From Chitinophagales bacterium (GTDB taxonomy: Bacteria; Bacteroidota; Bacteroidia; Chitinophagales; Chitinophagaceae), in assembly GCA_017303455.1 (NCBI GenBank), contig JAFLBM010000001.1, positions 85,449-149,448 on the forward strand: a DNA stretch of 64,000 nt, written 5' to 3'. Shown here one piece after another: positions 8,319 through 17,107 of the stretch (its first letter is position 1; every line of letters begins with the position of its first letter). Below the pieces are notes generated by a model that had not been told where the DNA came from, made no database searches, and saw only the letters and a list, made by a program, of their open reading frames with translations. The position numbers were made by a program, and so were the translations under genes.

Positions 8319-8332
8319 CTATGCGAGGCGGC

Positions 8333-8587
8333 TTATTTATATTTTAGTTTTAAAAAAATCATAATGCCTGACATGGCCAGCATGACTGCATTGGTGGCAA
8401 TGATGATCCAGTTATTGATCATGATGCCATAAACCAGCCACATGATCTCATTTATAAACGCAATGATGAACATATTCAGTGCCACATCCTTGGCAGATTT
8501 CTCTTTCCATGTTTTTAATACCTGTGGTAAAAAAGTGAAAGCGGTCAGGGCGCCGGCGGCATAACCTAATATATCAGCTGCTGTCAT
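8333..8587 (-). CDS. SemiSWEET sugar transporter
   Basis: This 84-residue protein has three transmembrane helices. The first carries the PQ-loop motif TAFTFLPQVLKTWKEKSAKDVAL, followed by a second helix with NEIMWLVYGI and a third ending KLKYK. Length and motif match bacterial SemiSWEETs, which form dimers that pass small sugars down their gradient. The ATG shares one base with the stop codon of the GH97 gene (TAATG on the minus strand), so translation is tightly coupled. I infer that it handles the monosaccharide released by that glycosidase, probably at the cytoplasmic membrane. Confidence 0.92.
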   Translation of the reverse strand: MTAADILGYAAGALTAFTFLPQVLKTWKEKSAKDVALNMFIIAFINEIMWLVYGIMINNWIIIATNAVMLAMSGIMIFLKLKYK

Positions 8588-10725
8588 TATTTATATTTTT
8601 TAACTGATTTGAGCTCTGCTGTTGCAGCAGGCATCAAACTTACGGCAGTTCCGCCACCCGGCGCTAATTTCAGTTTTAGAATTGTTTTACTATCTACCAG
8701 GAATTTTTCAATTACATATTCTTCAGGGTTTGTGCTCCAGTCGGCTTTATCAGCATCCCGGTAAATGGTTGCTACATATTTCTTGCCTGCTTCTAAGAAA
8801 TCAAGTGAAGAAACCAGGTTTCTTGCATTCTCATCGGTAATGGCACCGAGGAACCAGTTGGGGCTTCCTTTTGCTTTCCGGGCCATGATGATATAATCAC
8901 CGGGCTCTGCATCGGGTACTCTTGTTTCATCCCAGTCAACCGCCACATCTTTGATGAATTGCAGTGCATCAGGCTTTGCTTCATAATTCTCCGGCAGGTC
9001 AGCTGCCATTTGCAAGGGGCTGTACATGGTTACATATAAGGCCAGTTGTTTAGCCAGAGTGGTATGCACCTGTTCTTTCTTCTCGGCATTATAATAACTC
9101 ATCTTGATTTTAAAGATACCCGGTGTGTAATCCATGGGCCCGCCCATGATCCTGGTGAAAGGAAGAATGGTTTCATGATCCGGCATATTGCCCACACTCC
9201 AGGCGTTGAATTCATTTCCCCTGGCTGCTTCACTGGCGATCCAGTTGGGATAGGTACGGTGCAGACCAGTCAGGCGGACAGATTCATGCATATCCACCAT
9301 GATCTTATAGTCGCTTGTTTTCTTCGCCACTCTTTCATAATGGCGAACCATCCACTGGCCATCATGATGCTCACCTCTTGGAATGATGCGGCCCACATAC
9401 CCGGTCTTTACAGAATTGTATCCATTATTATTCATAAAGCGGTAAGCGGTATCCATCCATCGTTCATAATTAGTAACAGAGGCAGATGTTTCATGGTGCA
9501 TGATGATCTTCACGCCTTTCTCCTTTGCATAAGCGGATAACTCCTTTACATCAAAATCAGGATAGGGAGTCACAAAATCAAACACATCTTCTTTCCATTG
9601 ACCAAACCAGTCTTCCCAGCCGGTATTCCATCCTTCCACCAGCACACCCTGGAAGCCATGTTTAGCTGCGAAATCAATATATCGTTTTACGTTAGCCGTG
9701 TTGGCACCATGCGGCACTTTAGTTGCCTGTTGTGAACCTACCTGACTGCCACTGTAATCCCAGCTGGATTTACCAACATGCATTTCCCACCAAACACCTA
9801 CAAATTTTTGGGGCTTGATCCAGGATTCATCTTTGATCACAGAGGGTTCATTCAGGTTCAGGATCAGTCTTGAGGTAAGGATGTTACCGGCTTTGTCGCT
9901 GACAATGATCGTACGCCAGGGTGTTTTAGCCGGGGTCTGTAAGTAAGCTTTGTTACCTGTTGCATCAGGAACCAAATGGGCATTGAAAGTAAGAGAACTT
10001 TTATCCATCACTAAATTCAGTGCAGGATAATTCACCAGTGCAGCTTCATGGATATTGATATACAGGCCATCAGCTGATTTCATCATCAGCGGGGTTTGTG
10101 TGGCATTCTTGTCAAAAAATGTTTTAGCATGAATCTCCTGGGCTTTGCCGCCACCTGTTGCATCAATGGCAGTTAAGGAAGTGGTATAATAGCCATATTC
10201 ATTGGTATCATAATCCCCGGGTATCCAGAAAGCTTTATGATCACCTGCCATGGCAAACTGTGTCAGTTCTTCTCCTACCACAAAGTGGTTGAGTTTTTCC
10301 TGCTGTGGAAATTCATACCGGAAACCGACACCATCATTAAATACCCGGAATACAATATTCAGCCTGATGCCAGAACCGGAACGGTCTGTTAATTGAAGCA
10401 GCAATTGTTTGTAATGATTGCGGATCGTGGATTGTTCACCCCAAACCGGTTTCCAGCTCTCATCAGTAGCAGAAGAATCGGCAGCGAGGAGGTTAAATTT
10501 AACCAGCGATAATGCCGGAACATTTAATTTGAAACCAAGACCTGAAGGAGCGATCACTGTTTTCCCCTTGTAAAGTACACGGTAAACAACATCTCCATTG
10601 TCCCGGTGCAATACACCTAATTGTATATTTTGATCAGGCGACTGGATAGTGATATTTTGATCAGCATACACGAACTGGACCGAAAGCAAGGCAATAAAAG
10701 CAGCCATTATTTTTTTGAAACGCAT
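8587..10725 (-). CDS. Glycoside hydrolase family 97 (SusB-like alpha-glycosidase)
   Basis: This is a secreted or periplasmic enzyme of about 712 residues. I chose the ATG at 10725 because the next residues form a signal peptide (RFKKIMAAFIALLSVQFVYA); an upstream ATG at 10758 would add eleven unlikely residues. It shows the GH97 order: an N-terminal beta-sandwich (IQSPDQNIQLGVLHRDNGDVVYRV), a central barrel with KFVGVWWEMHVGKSSWDY, VLVEGWNTGWEDW and MVDMHESVRLTGLHRTYPNW, and a small C-terminal sandwich. GH97 members are calcium-dependent exo-acting alpha-glucosidases (SusB) or alpha-galactosidases; I cannot decide between the inverting and retaining types. The SemiSWEET and MFS genes directly downstream suggest uptake of the released sugar. 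Confidence 0.93.
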   Translation of the reverse strand: MRFKKIMAAFIALLSVQFVYADQNITIQSPDQNIQLGVLHRDNGDVVYRVLYKGKTVIAPSGLGFKLNVPALSLVKFNLLAADSSATDESWKPVWGEQSTIRNHYKQLLLQLTDRSGSGIRLNIVFRVFNDGVGFRYEFPQQEKLNHFVVGEELTQFAMAGDHKAFWIPGDYDTNEYGYYTTSLTAIDATGGGKAQEIHAKTFFDKNATQTPLMMKSADGLYINIHEAALVNYPALNLVMDKSSLTFNAHLVPDATGNKAYLQTPAKTPWRTIIVSDKAGNILTSRLILNLNEPSVIKDESWIKPQKFVGVWWEMHVGKSSWDYSGSQVGSQQATKVPHGANTANVKRYIDFAAKHGFQGVLVEGWNTGWEDWFGQWKEDVFDFVTPYPDFDVKELSAYAKEKGVKIIMHHETSASVTNYERWMDTAYRFMNNNGYNSVKTGYVGRIIPRGEHHDGQWMVRHYERVAKKTSDYKIMVDMHESVRLTGLHRTYPNWIASEAARGNEFNAWSVGNMPDHETILPFTRIMGGPMDYTPGIFKIKMSYYNAEKKEQVHTTLAKQLALYVTMYSPLQMAADLPENYEAKPDALQFIKDVAVDWDETRVPDAEPGDYIIMARKAKGSPNWFLGAITDENARNLVSSLDFLEAGKKYVATIYRDADKADWSTNPEEYVIEKFLVDSKTILKLKLAPGGGTAVSLMPAATAELKSVKKYK

Positions 10726-10783
10726 AACCAGAAATTTAGGCCATGAAGGTAGGAACAATGTGTAAATACAACACTGTTACAGG

Positions 10784-11530
10784 TCATCGTTTCTCAAACA
10801 ACCACCACAAACGTTTGCGGGGTTTCACCTTATAGTTTGTTTTGATATACTGGCTGATATGCTGCATGGCTTCATCAATGCTGTCCGTTACAAGTACAAG
10901 GTTCATATCTTCTTTAGAGATAGTCCCTTTCTCGGCCATATCCCCAATAGTTTCTACCAGTTCCTGGTAATAGTCTTTTCCAAATAAAACAATGGGGAAT
11001 TGAGAGATCGTTTTGGTTTGCACCAGCGTTAATGTTTCAAACAGTTCATCCATGGTGCCAAAGCCGCCAGGCATGATAATAAAGGCATAGGAATATTTTA
11101 TCAGCAATACTTTGCGAACAAAGAAATGTTCAAACGTAATAGATGTCTGTAAGTAAGGATTTGGTTTTTGTTCGAAAGGTAACTGGATATTACAGCCGAC
11201 GGAGTTGCCACCGTTTTCAAAAGCACCCCGGTTGGCCGCTTCCATGATGCCGGGGCCGCCGCCGGTCATAGTGGTTAATCCCATTTCCGCAATGCGTTTA
11301 CCAAATTCCTTTGCCTGCTGATAATAAGGATGATCTTCTTTGAACCGGGCCGAACCAAAAACGGTGATACAGGGGCCAATAAAGTGAAGGGTGCGGAACC
11401 CTTTTATGAATTGTTTAAAGACCCGCCATGCAAATAACAATTCGTAACTCCTGCTTTTAGGCCCGTCCAGGAAAACATGTTCTTTAGAGGGGACAATGGC
11501 TTCCGGTTTTTGTTTTGTGGTAGCTTCCAT
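10784..11530 (-). CDS. LOG family (TIGR00730) Rossmann-fold protein
   Basis: This protein of about 248 residues has the two LOG-family signatures, GGGPGIMEAANRGAFENGG and MPGGFGTMDELFETLT (the PGGxGTxxE motif). Characterised LOG proteins hydrolyse the glycosidic bond of nucleoside 5'-monophosphates (cytokinin riboside or AMP phosphoribohydrolase activity). This is the longer TIGR00730 form with an N-terminal extension. I start it at the ATG at 11530 because that gives the natural beginning MEATTKQKPEA; the longer frame from 11581 would overlap the divergent exonuclease gene. The two genes are divergent, with about 40 bases between them. Confidence 0.9.
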   Translation of the reverse strand: MEATTKQKPEAIVPSKEHVFLDGPKSRSYELLFAWRVFKQFIKGFRTLHFIGPCITVFGSARFKEDHPYYQQAKEFGKRIAEMGLTTMTGGGPGIMEAANRGAFENGGNSVGCNIQLPFEQKPNPYLQTSITFEHFFVRKVLLIKYSYAFIIMPGGFGTMDELFETLTLVQTKTISQFPIVLFGKDYYQELVETIGDMAEKGTISKEDMNLVLVTDSIDEAMQHISQYIKTNYKVKPRKRLWWLFEKR

Positions 11531-11570
11531 ACTATGCTGTAAATTGCTTTCCAAATTAAACAATAAAACA

Positions 11571-12338
11571 ATGCGCATCATCAGTTATAATGTTAATGGA
11601 ATCAGGGCTGCCATTAAAAAGGGATTTATAGATTGGGTAAAAACAAATCCGGCGGATGTGATCTGCCTGCAGGAAACAAAAGCGGTAAAAGGCGATGTGG
11701 ATATAAAACAGTTCAATGACCTGGGTTATCATGATTACTGGTTCAGTGCACAAAAAAAAGGATATAGCGGCGTGGCGGTATTTACCAAAATAAAACCGGA
11801 TAACGTGGAGATTGGTAATGGCCACACAGCCAGTGATGATGAAGGAAGGGTGATACAATTGGATTTTGGTGATACAAGACTGATCAATGCTTACTTTCCT
11901 TCAGGTACATCCGGTGATGAAAGGCAGGACTTTAAATACAAATGGCTGGATGAATTTCACAGCTATCTTAATAAACTCAGGAAAAAACATCCCAAATTGA
12001 TCCTGTGCGGTGATTATAATATAGCACATACAGAAATAGACATCCATGACCCAAAAGGCAATAAAAAATCATCCGGTTTTCTCCCGGAGGAAAGAGAATG
12101 GATGACAAAATTCCTGGAAAGCGGCTGGATTGATACATTCCGCCATTTTCATCCTGAGCCTCATCGTTATAGCTGGTGGAGCCAGCGTTTCCCCTCTGTT
12201 CGTTTGCAGAATAAGGGCTGGAGAATTGATTATATAAATGTTACAGAAGCTTTAAAAAAGAACCTGAAGGATGCAGAAATATACCCGGATGTCAAACATT
12301 CTGACCATTGCCCGGTATATTTAGATATCAAATTGTAA
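11571..12338 (+). CDS. xth: Exodeoxyribonuclease III
   Basis: This 255-residue AP endonuclease / 3'-5' exonuclease acts in base-excision repair. The start at 11571 is set by the conserved N-terminus MRIISYNVNGIRAAI; upstream in-frame codons fall in the promoter region of the divergent gene. Catalytic motifs are all present: CLQETKA (metal-binding Glu), CGDYNIAHTEIDIHDP (Asp/Asn active site), the loop YSWWSQR, RIDYINV, and the terminal HSDHCPVYL with the Asp-His pair. Length matches the ExoA/ExoIII family. There is no obvious co-transcribed partner. Confidence 0.96.
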   Translation: MRIISYNVNGIRAAIKKGFIDWVKTNPADVICLQETKAVKGDVDIKQFNDLGYHDYWFSAQKKGYSGVAVFTKIKPDNVEIGNGHTASDDEGRVIQLDFGDTRLINAYFPSGTSGDERQDFKYKWLDEFHSYLNKLRKKHPKLILCGDYNIAHTEIDIHDPKGNKKSSGFLPEEREWMTKFLESGWIDTFRHFHPEPHRYSWWSQRFPSVRLQNKGWRIDYINVTEALKKNLKDAEIYPDVKHSDHCPVYLDIKL

Positions 12339-12418
12339 CACTGCCTGCAAACTGAACAGTTATTCCTTTTCCACCATTGTTTTGCTGAAGCAGTATTTCT
12401 AAACCAAAATACGCATTG

Positions 12419-14824
12419 ATGGACGGATTAATTATTCTGCTCCTTCTTGTACCTGTTGTTTTCCTCATTTTATTGTTAAGTATTCTGAGCCGTTCTGGTG
12501 AGCAGAGGCGGCTACTGGAGTCGCTGTATGATAAAGTAAAGGATCTCACGAACGAAGTGGCTAATCTTCATAAAGAGCTAAAAGAAAAAATGCCACCACC
12601 TGCAACAGAAAGCATAAAGCCTTTATGGAAGGAACAGCAAAAAGAAGTAGTTATTCCTTCATTGCCTTTGGAGCCGGTCATTGAAATTAAAAAGGAACCT
12701 GTCGCAGAGCAACCAGCTCCTGTTATTGCTGTAGATGAAAAAACTCCTGCAACAGAAAAGGAAAGCGTAGTGAAAAAAAATCCGCCTGCTTATACTATGC
12801 CGCAACCGAAACAGGCGAAACAAAACAAGGATCTCGAAAAATTCATTGGCGAAAATGTGGCCAATAAGATCGGGATTGCCGTGCTGGTGCTGGGTATTTC
12901 TTTCTTTGTAAAATATGCGATTGATAAGAACTGGATCAATGAAGCCGGCCGGGTGATCATTGGTTTGGTGAGCGGCGGTATTCTTATCGGGTTAGCTCAC
13001 TATTTCAGGAATAGTTACCGCTCATTCAGTTCAGTGCTGGTGGGAGGAGGGTTGACCGTATTTTATTTCAGTATTGCTTTTGCATTTCATCAATATCACC
13101 TGATCGGGCAAACAGCTGCTTTCCTCATCATGGTGATCATCACTGCATTTGCTGTTGTATTATCATTGTTCTATAAACGGCAGGAGCTGGCCGTACTGGC
13201 CAGCATTGGTGGTTTTATTACTCCTTTTCTTGTCAGCACCGGGCAGAATAACTATGTAGCCCTGTTCACTTATTTATGTATTCTCAATGCAGGACTGATG
13301 GTTTTGGCCTGGTTCAAGCGATGGCCCGCTATCAATACGATTGCTCTTTTTTTTACTACAATCATATTTGGTGGCTGGCTGATCAATGAATCATTTTCCG
13401 GAGGAACAGATCTGCCGTATAGAAATGCTATGCTCTTTGCCACATTGTTCTATTTATTATTTGTGGCAATGAACATCATTAACACGTTGCGTCTGAAGGA
13501 TAAATTCACAGGCTTTGATTTTATTATTTTATTGAGTACTAACTTTCTGTATTACGGAGCTGGCATGATAGCACTTGATTACTGGAACGGGGGAGTTTAC
13601 CAGGGATTGTTTACCGGTTTGTTAGGAGTCTTTAACATGGTCCTGGCTGCCCTTTTTTATAAAAAGAAAAGTGCTGACCGGAATTTTGTATTCCTGCTGA
13701 TCGGCCTGGCAGTGTCATTTATTTCTTTAGTGGCGCCCGTTGAGTTCAATGGTAATCATATCGTATTATTCTGGGCGGCGGAATCAGTTGTATTACTATG
13801 GCTGTACCAGCGGTCATCTATCAGCCTGCTCAAATTTGCATCCGGGCTGGTATTGCTGTTGATGTTGTTCAGCTTGCTGGTCAACTGGTCGGATATTTAT
13901 TTATCAGGAACAACACTGTTACCGGTGCTGTTAAACAAAGGATTTATAACTACAGTGGTGGCAGCAGGGGCGTTATTCAGTTATTATGCACTGATGAAAA
14001 AAGAAACAGAAGTCTTGTTCTACGGACAGTTCTCAGCGGCTATTATCCGAAAAATTATTTTGATAGCAGCGGTGCTGGTGGCCTATCTGGCAGGGATACT
14101 TGAAATATATTACCAGTTTGCTACCCGCTACACGGAAGCACCCGTATTCCAGGTCTACCTGCAGCTATATTCTTTTTTATATACAGCTCTGTTGTTATTC
14201 CTGTTCCGGAAAGACAGCTATCACCCGTTGATGCGGTTTCTGCTGACTGGCTTTTGTTTTGTATTTTATCTATTCAGTCTTCCTGCCTTGTATGATGTTT
14301 CACTTTCTTTATTTGAAACAAACAAAGGGTTTCTTTTCCTGGCACATTGGGCAGGGGCAGCAGTATTGTTATGGTTGCTGTATGCCGTAATCGTCTATAT
14401 TTTTAATGATACCGGTAATAAATGGGAGGAGTATAAGCCTGCTTTTAGCTGGGTAGTAGCAGCCAGTATTATTATTTTACTCAGTGCAGAAATGTATCAT
14501 ATTGTATTGTGGACCAACTACCGGGATGCAACTGACTGGTCTTGGTATGAGAACCTTTATTATAAGGCCATGCTCAGCATTCTTTGGGGTGTTTGCTCAT
14601 TTGCGATGATGTGGCTGGGAATGAAAAAGAATTTTCGGCCGTTGCGGATCATTTCATTGTCGCTGTTTACGGCTACTCTATTGAAATTATTTTTCTATGA
14701 CATCATCAATATCCCGCCGGGAGGGAAGATTGCTGCTTTTATCCTATTGGGTGTATTATTGCTGGTGATTTCTTTTATGTACCAGCGGCTGAAAAAGATG
14801 ATCATTGATAATAAGGGGGAATAA
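12419..14824 (+). CDS. DUF2339 family multi-pass membrane protein
   Basis: This protein of about 801 residues starts with one helix (GLIILLLLVPVVFLILLLSIL), a coiled coil (LLESLYDKVKDLTNEVANLHKEL) and a proline/lysine-rich linker. It then has more than twenty hydrophobic segments. The junction EKFIGENVANKIGIAVLVLGISFFVKYAIDKNW is the hallmark of the DUF2339 family. Function is unknown in the family, and the size suggests an envelope transport or scaffold role. The ATG at 12419 follows a TTG one codon upstream; either is possible. The gene ends 20 bases before the DUF4286 gene. Confidence 0.9.
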   Translation: MDGLIILLLLVPVVFLILLLSILSRSGEQRRLLESLYDKVKDLTNEVANLHKELKEKMPPPATESIKPLWKEQQKEVVIPSLPLEPVIEIKKEPVAEQPAPVIAVDEKTPATEKESVVKKNPPAYTMPQPKQAKQNKDLEKFIGENVANKIGIAVLVLGISFFVKYAIDKNWINEAGRVIIGLVSGGILIGLAHYFRNSYRSFSSVLVGGGLTVFYFSIAFAFHQYHLIGQTAAFLIMVIITAFAVVLSLFYKRQELAVLASIGGFITPFLVSTGQNNYVALFTYLCILNAGLMVLAWFKRWPAINTIALFFTTIIFGGWLINESFSGGTDLPYRNAMLFATLFYLLFVAMNIINTLRLKDKFTGFDFIILLSTNFLYYGAGMIALDYWNGGVYQGLFTGLLGVFNMVLAALFYKKKSADRNFVFLLIGLAVSFISLVAPVEFNGNHIVLFWAAESVVLLWLYQRSSISLLKFASGLVLLLMLFSLLVNWSDIYLSGTTLLPVLLNKGFITTVVAAGALFSYYALMKKETEVLFYGQFSAAIIRKIILIAAVLVAYLAGILEIYYQFATRYTEAPVFQVYLQLYSFLYTALLLFLFRKDSYHPLMRFLLTGFCFVFYLFSLPALYDVSLSLFETNKGFLFLAHWAGAAVLLWLLYAVIVYIFNDTGNKWEEYKPAFSWVVAASIIILLSAEMYHIVLWTNYRDATDWSWYENLYYKAMLSILWGVCSFAMMWLGMKKNFRPLRIISLSLFTATLLKLFFYDIINIPPGGKIAAFILLGVLLLVISFMYQRLKKMIIDNKGE

Positions 14825-14829
14825 CTTAT

Positions 14830-14837
14830 TAATTTTG
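14830..14837 (+). promoter_or_regulatory. Candidate -7 element for the DUF4286 gene
   Basis: TAATTTTG matches TAnnTTTG exactly and ends 7 bases before the ATG at 14845. An ATTG at 14804-14807 is the nearest -33 candidate, with a slightly long 22-base spacer. If used, the transcript would have almost no leader. Confidence 0.35.
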
Positions 14838-14844
14838 TGCTACC

Positions 14845-15150
14845 ATGTTTATTTATAACGTAACCGTCAAAACAGACCATACTATTGCGGCGGACTGGCT
14901 GCAATGGATGAAGACTGAACATATTCCTGATATTATCGGCACGGGTTGTTTTACACATGCAGTTATCCTGCACCTGCTTGAGTCAGATGATGCCGAAGGG
15001 ATCACCTATGCAGTACAATATCATACGGAAAGTAAAGCCCTGTATAACCGGTATATCGATCAGTTTGCAGAAACGATGCGTAAGAAGGCTACGGATAAAT
15101 GGGCCAATAAATTCATTGCATTCCGCACGGTGATGCAGGTTGTGAATTGA
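14845..15150 (+). CDS. DUF4286 family protein
   Basis: This 101-residue cytoplasmic protein begins IYNVTVKTDHTIAADWLQWM and contains KTEHIPDIIGTGCF and AEGITYAVQYHTES, the conserved pattern of DUF4286, a small family common in Bacteroidota. The fold is probably a ferredoxin-like alpha/beta sandwich of the dimeric alpha-beta barrel type. Function is unknown. It follows the DUF2339 gene closely but may have its own promoter at 14830. About 290 bases without a gene follow. Confidence 0.9.
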   Translation: MFIYNVTVKTDHTIAADWLQWMKTEHIPDIIGTGCFTHAVILHLLESDDAEGITYAVQYHTESKALYNRYIDQFAETMRKKATDKWANKFIAFRTVMQVVN

Positions 15151-15319
15151 GTGTGCAAAAGAATAAATAAGTGGTTTGAAGAGAAATAAACAATTGTATA
15201 TTACCCGCAAACCCTTGTCCCGCCTGAATCCTGCGTTTTGCAGGCTGAAAATGGCCCTGGTAAAGGCTTTCAGCGGCACAGTTATTTTTTATCAACAATC
15301 CCGGAAAATCAGAACAGGC

Positions 15320-15356
15320 TAAAATCCTTGCCCCTTGCGGCTTCGGCGGGATTTTA
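15320..15356. repeat. Hairpin in the gap before the HU gene
   Basis: TAAAATCC (15320-15327) pairs with GGATTTTA (15349-15356), with an inner GCC/GGC pairing in a GC-rich loop. It may end transcripts from the DUF4286 gene. A smaller CCTGC/GCAGG hairpin lies at 15230-15244. Nothing else is seen between 15151 and 15382. Confidence 0.35.
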
Positions 15357-15382
15357 CAAAAACCAGGAGAGAATAAATTTTT

Positions 15383-15412
15383 TTTGATGGTATGAAAAAG
15401 CATCTAAATTTG
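15383..15412 (+). promoter_or_regulatory. Promoter of the HU gene
   Basis: TTTG (15383-15386), an 18-base spacer and TAAATTTG (15405-15412) closely match the Bacteroidota -33/-7 promoter. The expected start of transcription leaves a leader of roughly 30 bases before the ATG at 15445. Confidence 0.7.
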
Positions 15413-15444
15413 TCGCCGTTACTAAAACATTTAAAATATAAATC

Positions 15445-15714
15445 ATGAACAAAGCTGAATTGATTGCTAAAGTATCTGAAGATGCAGCTATCACTAAAAC
15501 CCAGGCTAACGCAGCACTGGATTCTTTTGTAGAAGCAGTGACCAAAACATTGAAAGGTGGTGGTAAAGTGACCCTGGTAGGTTTCGGTACTTTCTCCGTA
15601 TCTAAAAGAGCTGCCCGTAATGGCCGCAACCCCCAGACTGGCGAAGTAATTAAGATCAAAGCAAGAAAAGTGGCCAAATTCAAAGCCGGAAAAGAACTTT
15701 CTGCTAAACTGTAA
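15445..15714 (+). CDS. hup: HU family DNA-binding protein
   Basis: This 89-residue nucleoid protein shows the full HU/IHF pattern: NKAELIAKVSEDAAITKTQANAALD at the N-terminus, the GFGTFSV strand, the DNA-contacting arm AARNGRNPQTGEVIKI with the intercalating Asn-Pro pair, and KARKVAKFKAGKEL at the end. It binds and bends DNA as a dimer. It has a strong consensus promoter and its own terminator, as expected for an abundant protein, and is monocistronic. Confidence 0.97.
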   Translation: MNKAELIAKVSEDAAITKTQANAALDSFVEAVTKTLKGGGKVTLVGFGTFSVSKRAARNGRNPQTGEVIKIKARKVAKFKAGKELSAKL

Positions 15715-15731
15715 TGGCTCTTAACCGTATT

Positions 15732-15768
15732 AAAAGCTCCTTCTCGTCTGTATGGGATGGGGCTTTTT
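15732..15768 (+). terminator. Rho-independent terminator of the HU gene
   Basis: AAAAGCTCC (15732-15740) pairs with GGGGCTTTT (15759-15767), a 9-bp stem with one wobble, ending in a T tract. It lies 17 bases after the HU stop codon. Confidence 0.75.
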
Positions 15769-15781
15769 AGTTATAACCCTG

Positions 15782-15789
15782 TATTTTTG
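15782..15789 (+). promoter_or_regulatory. Candidate -7 element of the bTHX gene
   Basis: TATTTTTG matches TAnnTTTG and lies about 30 bases before the ATG at 15819, directly after the HU terminator. A good TTTG partner at the right distance is missing. Confidence 0.45.
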
Positions 15790-15818
15790 CACTTTCAATC
15801 AATTTAAAAAATAATACC

Positions 15819-15938
15819 ATGGGCAGAGGAGATAAAAAAACAGCAAAAGGCAAACGCTTTAAAGGTTCTTTTGGTAAAAGCCGCCCGGCTGTTTCACCGG
15901 CTTCTAAAAAGAAGGCTGCAGCTAAGAAGGCTAAATAA
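15819..15938 (+). CDS. Small ribosomal subunit protein bTHX
   Basis: This is a 39-codon gene. The protein begins GRGDKKTAKGKRFKGSFGKS and ends in a lysine/alanine tail (KKKAAAKKAK). The GDKKT-x-KGK-x(2)-GSFGK-x-RP pattern is that of 30S protein THX, a tiny basic peptide that sits in the head of the small subunit in Thermus and is common in Bacteroidota. It has its own -7 element and a strong hairpin after the stop. The very high Lys content and small size fit; at this length a search against bTHX sequences would settle it. Confidence 0.85.
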   Translation: MGRGDKKTAKGKRFKGSFGKSRPAVSPASKKKAAAKKAK

Positions 15939-15948
15939 GCTATTGCCT

Positions 15949-15983
15949 GATAAGTTGGTAAGCAATAAGCTTATCAACTTATC
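15949..15983 (+). terminator. Terminator-like hairpin after the bTHX gene
   Basis: GATAAGTTGGTAAGC (15949-15963) pairs with GCTTATCAACTTATC (15969-15983), a 15-bp stem with one wobble and a 5-base loop. It begins 10 bases after the stop. No long T tract follows, so it may act as a 3'-end stabiliser as well as a terminator. Confidence 0.6.
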
Positions 15984-16069
15984 AATATTACCTGCTCAGG
16001 GAGGCAGTCTCCATCTTTTCGTTATTCAGCAAGGGATATAGTTTCTGGTCATTCATTCAGCCGGTTGGT

Positions 16070-17086
16070 TCAGCCCTTACGCATCAGTTTATCCCTTTCT
16101 TCGGCCACCACATTAAGCATACTTTCCAGTTCACCGATCCGTTTGATCTGGCTCTCTAACCGTTTATTGGCATCCGACACAGCCTGCAGGTCGTTGTTTA
16201 ATTCTTCAAGATAGGCAACCCGTTTCTGCAATTGCTGGCGGTGGAAATGGGCATCTTTGAATTTGTCCTCTGTTTCTGCGAGTAACGATTGCAATTCCCT
16301 GTTCTCACTGCTCAGGGCATTCAGTTTGGTTCGCTGCTCTTCAAAATCACGGCTCATTTTAATATGCTCTTCTTTCAGGTCTTCATATTCAAGATTGATA
16401 TTCTTGGAAGAACTGACCTGTGATTCCAGTTTCTGTATCTTTTCCTGCAGTGTATTGAATTCCAGGTAAGCGTTGTCCAGCATGGAAGTCATCTCCTTTG
16501 ATAAATGGGCTTTTTGCCGGGTGGCATTGATCTCCTGTTCTTTTTGAGAAAGCATGGACCGCAGGTCTTCGATCTGGTTATACAGTTCTTCGTTATCCTT
16601 TAATATCTCTTTTTGCTTTTCTTCTGTTTCTTTAATGATATCAATATTGCTCAGTAACTGGTTGATCTTTTCATTGTGCTCCATAAGGCTGTTTTGTGCC
16701 TGCCGGAGTTGCTCATAATAATTGATCTTATCGGTATGAGATCCGGAAGATAGCTGGGGTGTGGTTTTCCGGGCCGCTTCCAGTTCCTGTTGTAATTTCT
16801 TATTCTGTTTTTTGGATTCTTCTGCTTCGATCAGGTATATCTTGCTGTTCTCTTCGGCTTCTTCCAGTTGCTGGCGCAGGGAACTGAGTTCCTTATCCTT
16901 TATTTCAACGTCGTTGAAATATTTCATTTTCCATTCATTCAGGTCCTGTTCATTCTTTTTGGGTTCTGTAAAAGTGGATTTCAGGCTGCGGCGGCTGGTA
17001 ATAAAGAAGTGTATTGTAATACCGAGTATGATGGCAAAGAATACCAGTAAGATAATATCTAAAATAGATAGGGTGATGTTCGGCAT
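16070..17086 (-). CDS. Membrane-anchored coiled-coil protein
   Basis: This 338-residue protein has one N-terminal transmembrane helix (ILDIILLVFFAIILGITIHFFI) and then an almost unbroken heptad-rich coiled coil from about residue 45 to the end (for example EKIQKLESQVSSSKNINLEYEDLKEEH). No enzymatic motif is present. I do not recognise a family. Such proteins act as spacers or scaffolds at the inner membrane, here with the coil in the cytoplasm by the positive-inside rule (TSRRSLK just after the helix). It lies between convergent bTHX and the pyrH terminator. Confidence 0.82.
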   Translation of the reverse strand: MPNITLSILDIILLVFFAIILGITIHFFITSRRSLKSTFTEPKKNEQDLNEWKMKYFNDVEIKDKELSSLRQQLEEAEENSKIYLIEAEESKKQNKKLQQELEAARKTTPQLSSGSHTDKINYYEQLRQAQNSLMEHNEKINQLLSNIDIIKETEEKQKEILKDNEELYNQIEDLRSMLSQKEQEINATRQKAHLSKEMTSMLDNAYLEFNTLQEKIQKLESQVSSSKNINLEYEDLKEEHIKMSRDFEEQRTKLNALSSENRELQSLLAETEDKFKDAHFHRQQLQKRVAYLEELNNDLQAVSDANKRLESQIKRIGELESMLNVVAEERDKLMRKG

Positions 17087-17107
17087 AACAGGTGACGTAC
17101 GATTTCT

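Noticed and set aside
11496..11581. Overlapping longer starts for the LOG and exonuclease genes
   Set aside because: The overlap disappears with the conserved N-termini at 11530 and 11571, leaving a normal divergent promoter gap.
15230..15356. Palindromic GC-rich segments as a REP-type repeat or mobile element
   Set aside because: No second copy was seen in the window and there are no terminal repeats or transposase; simple hairpins explain it.
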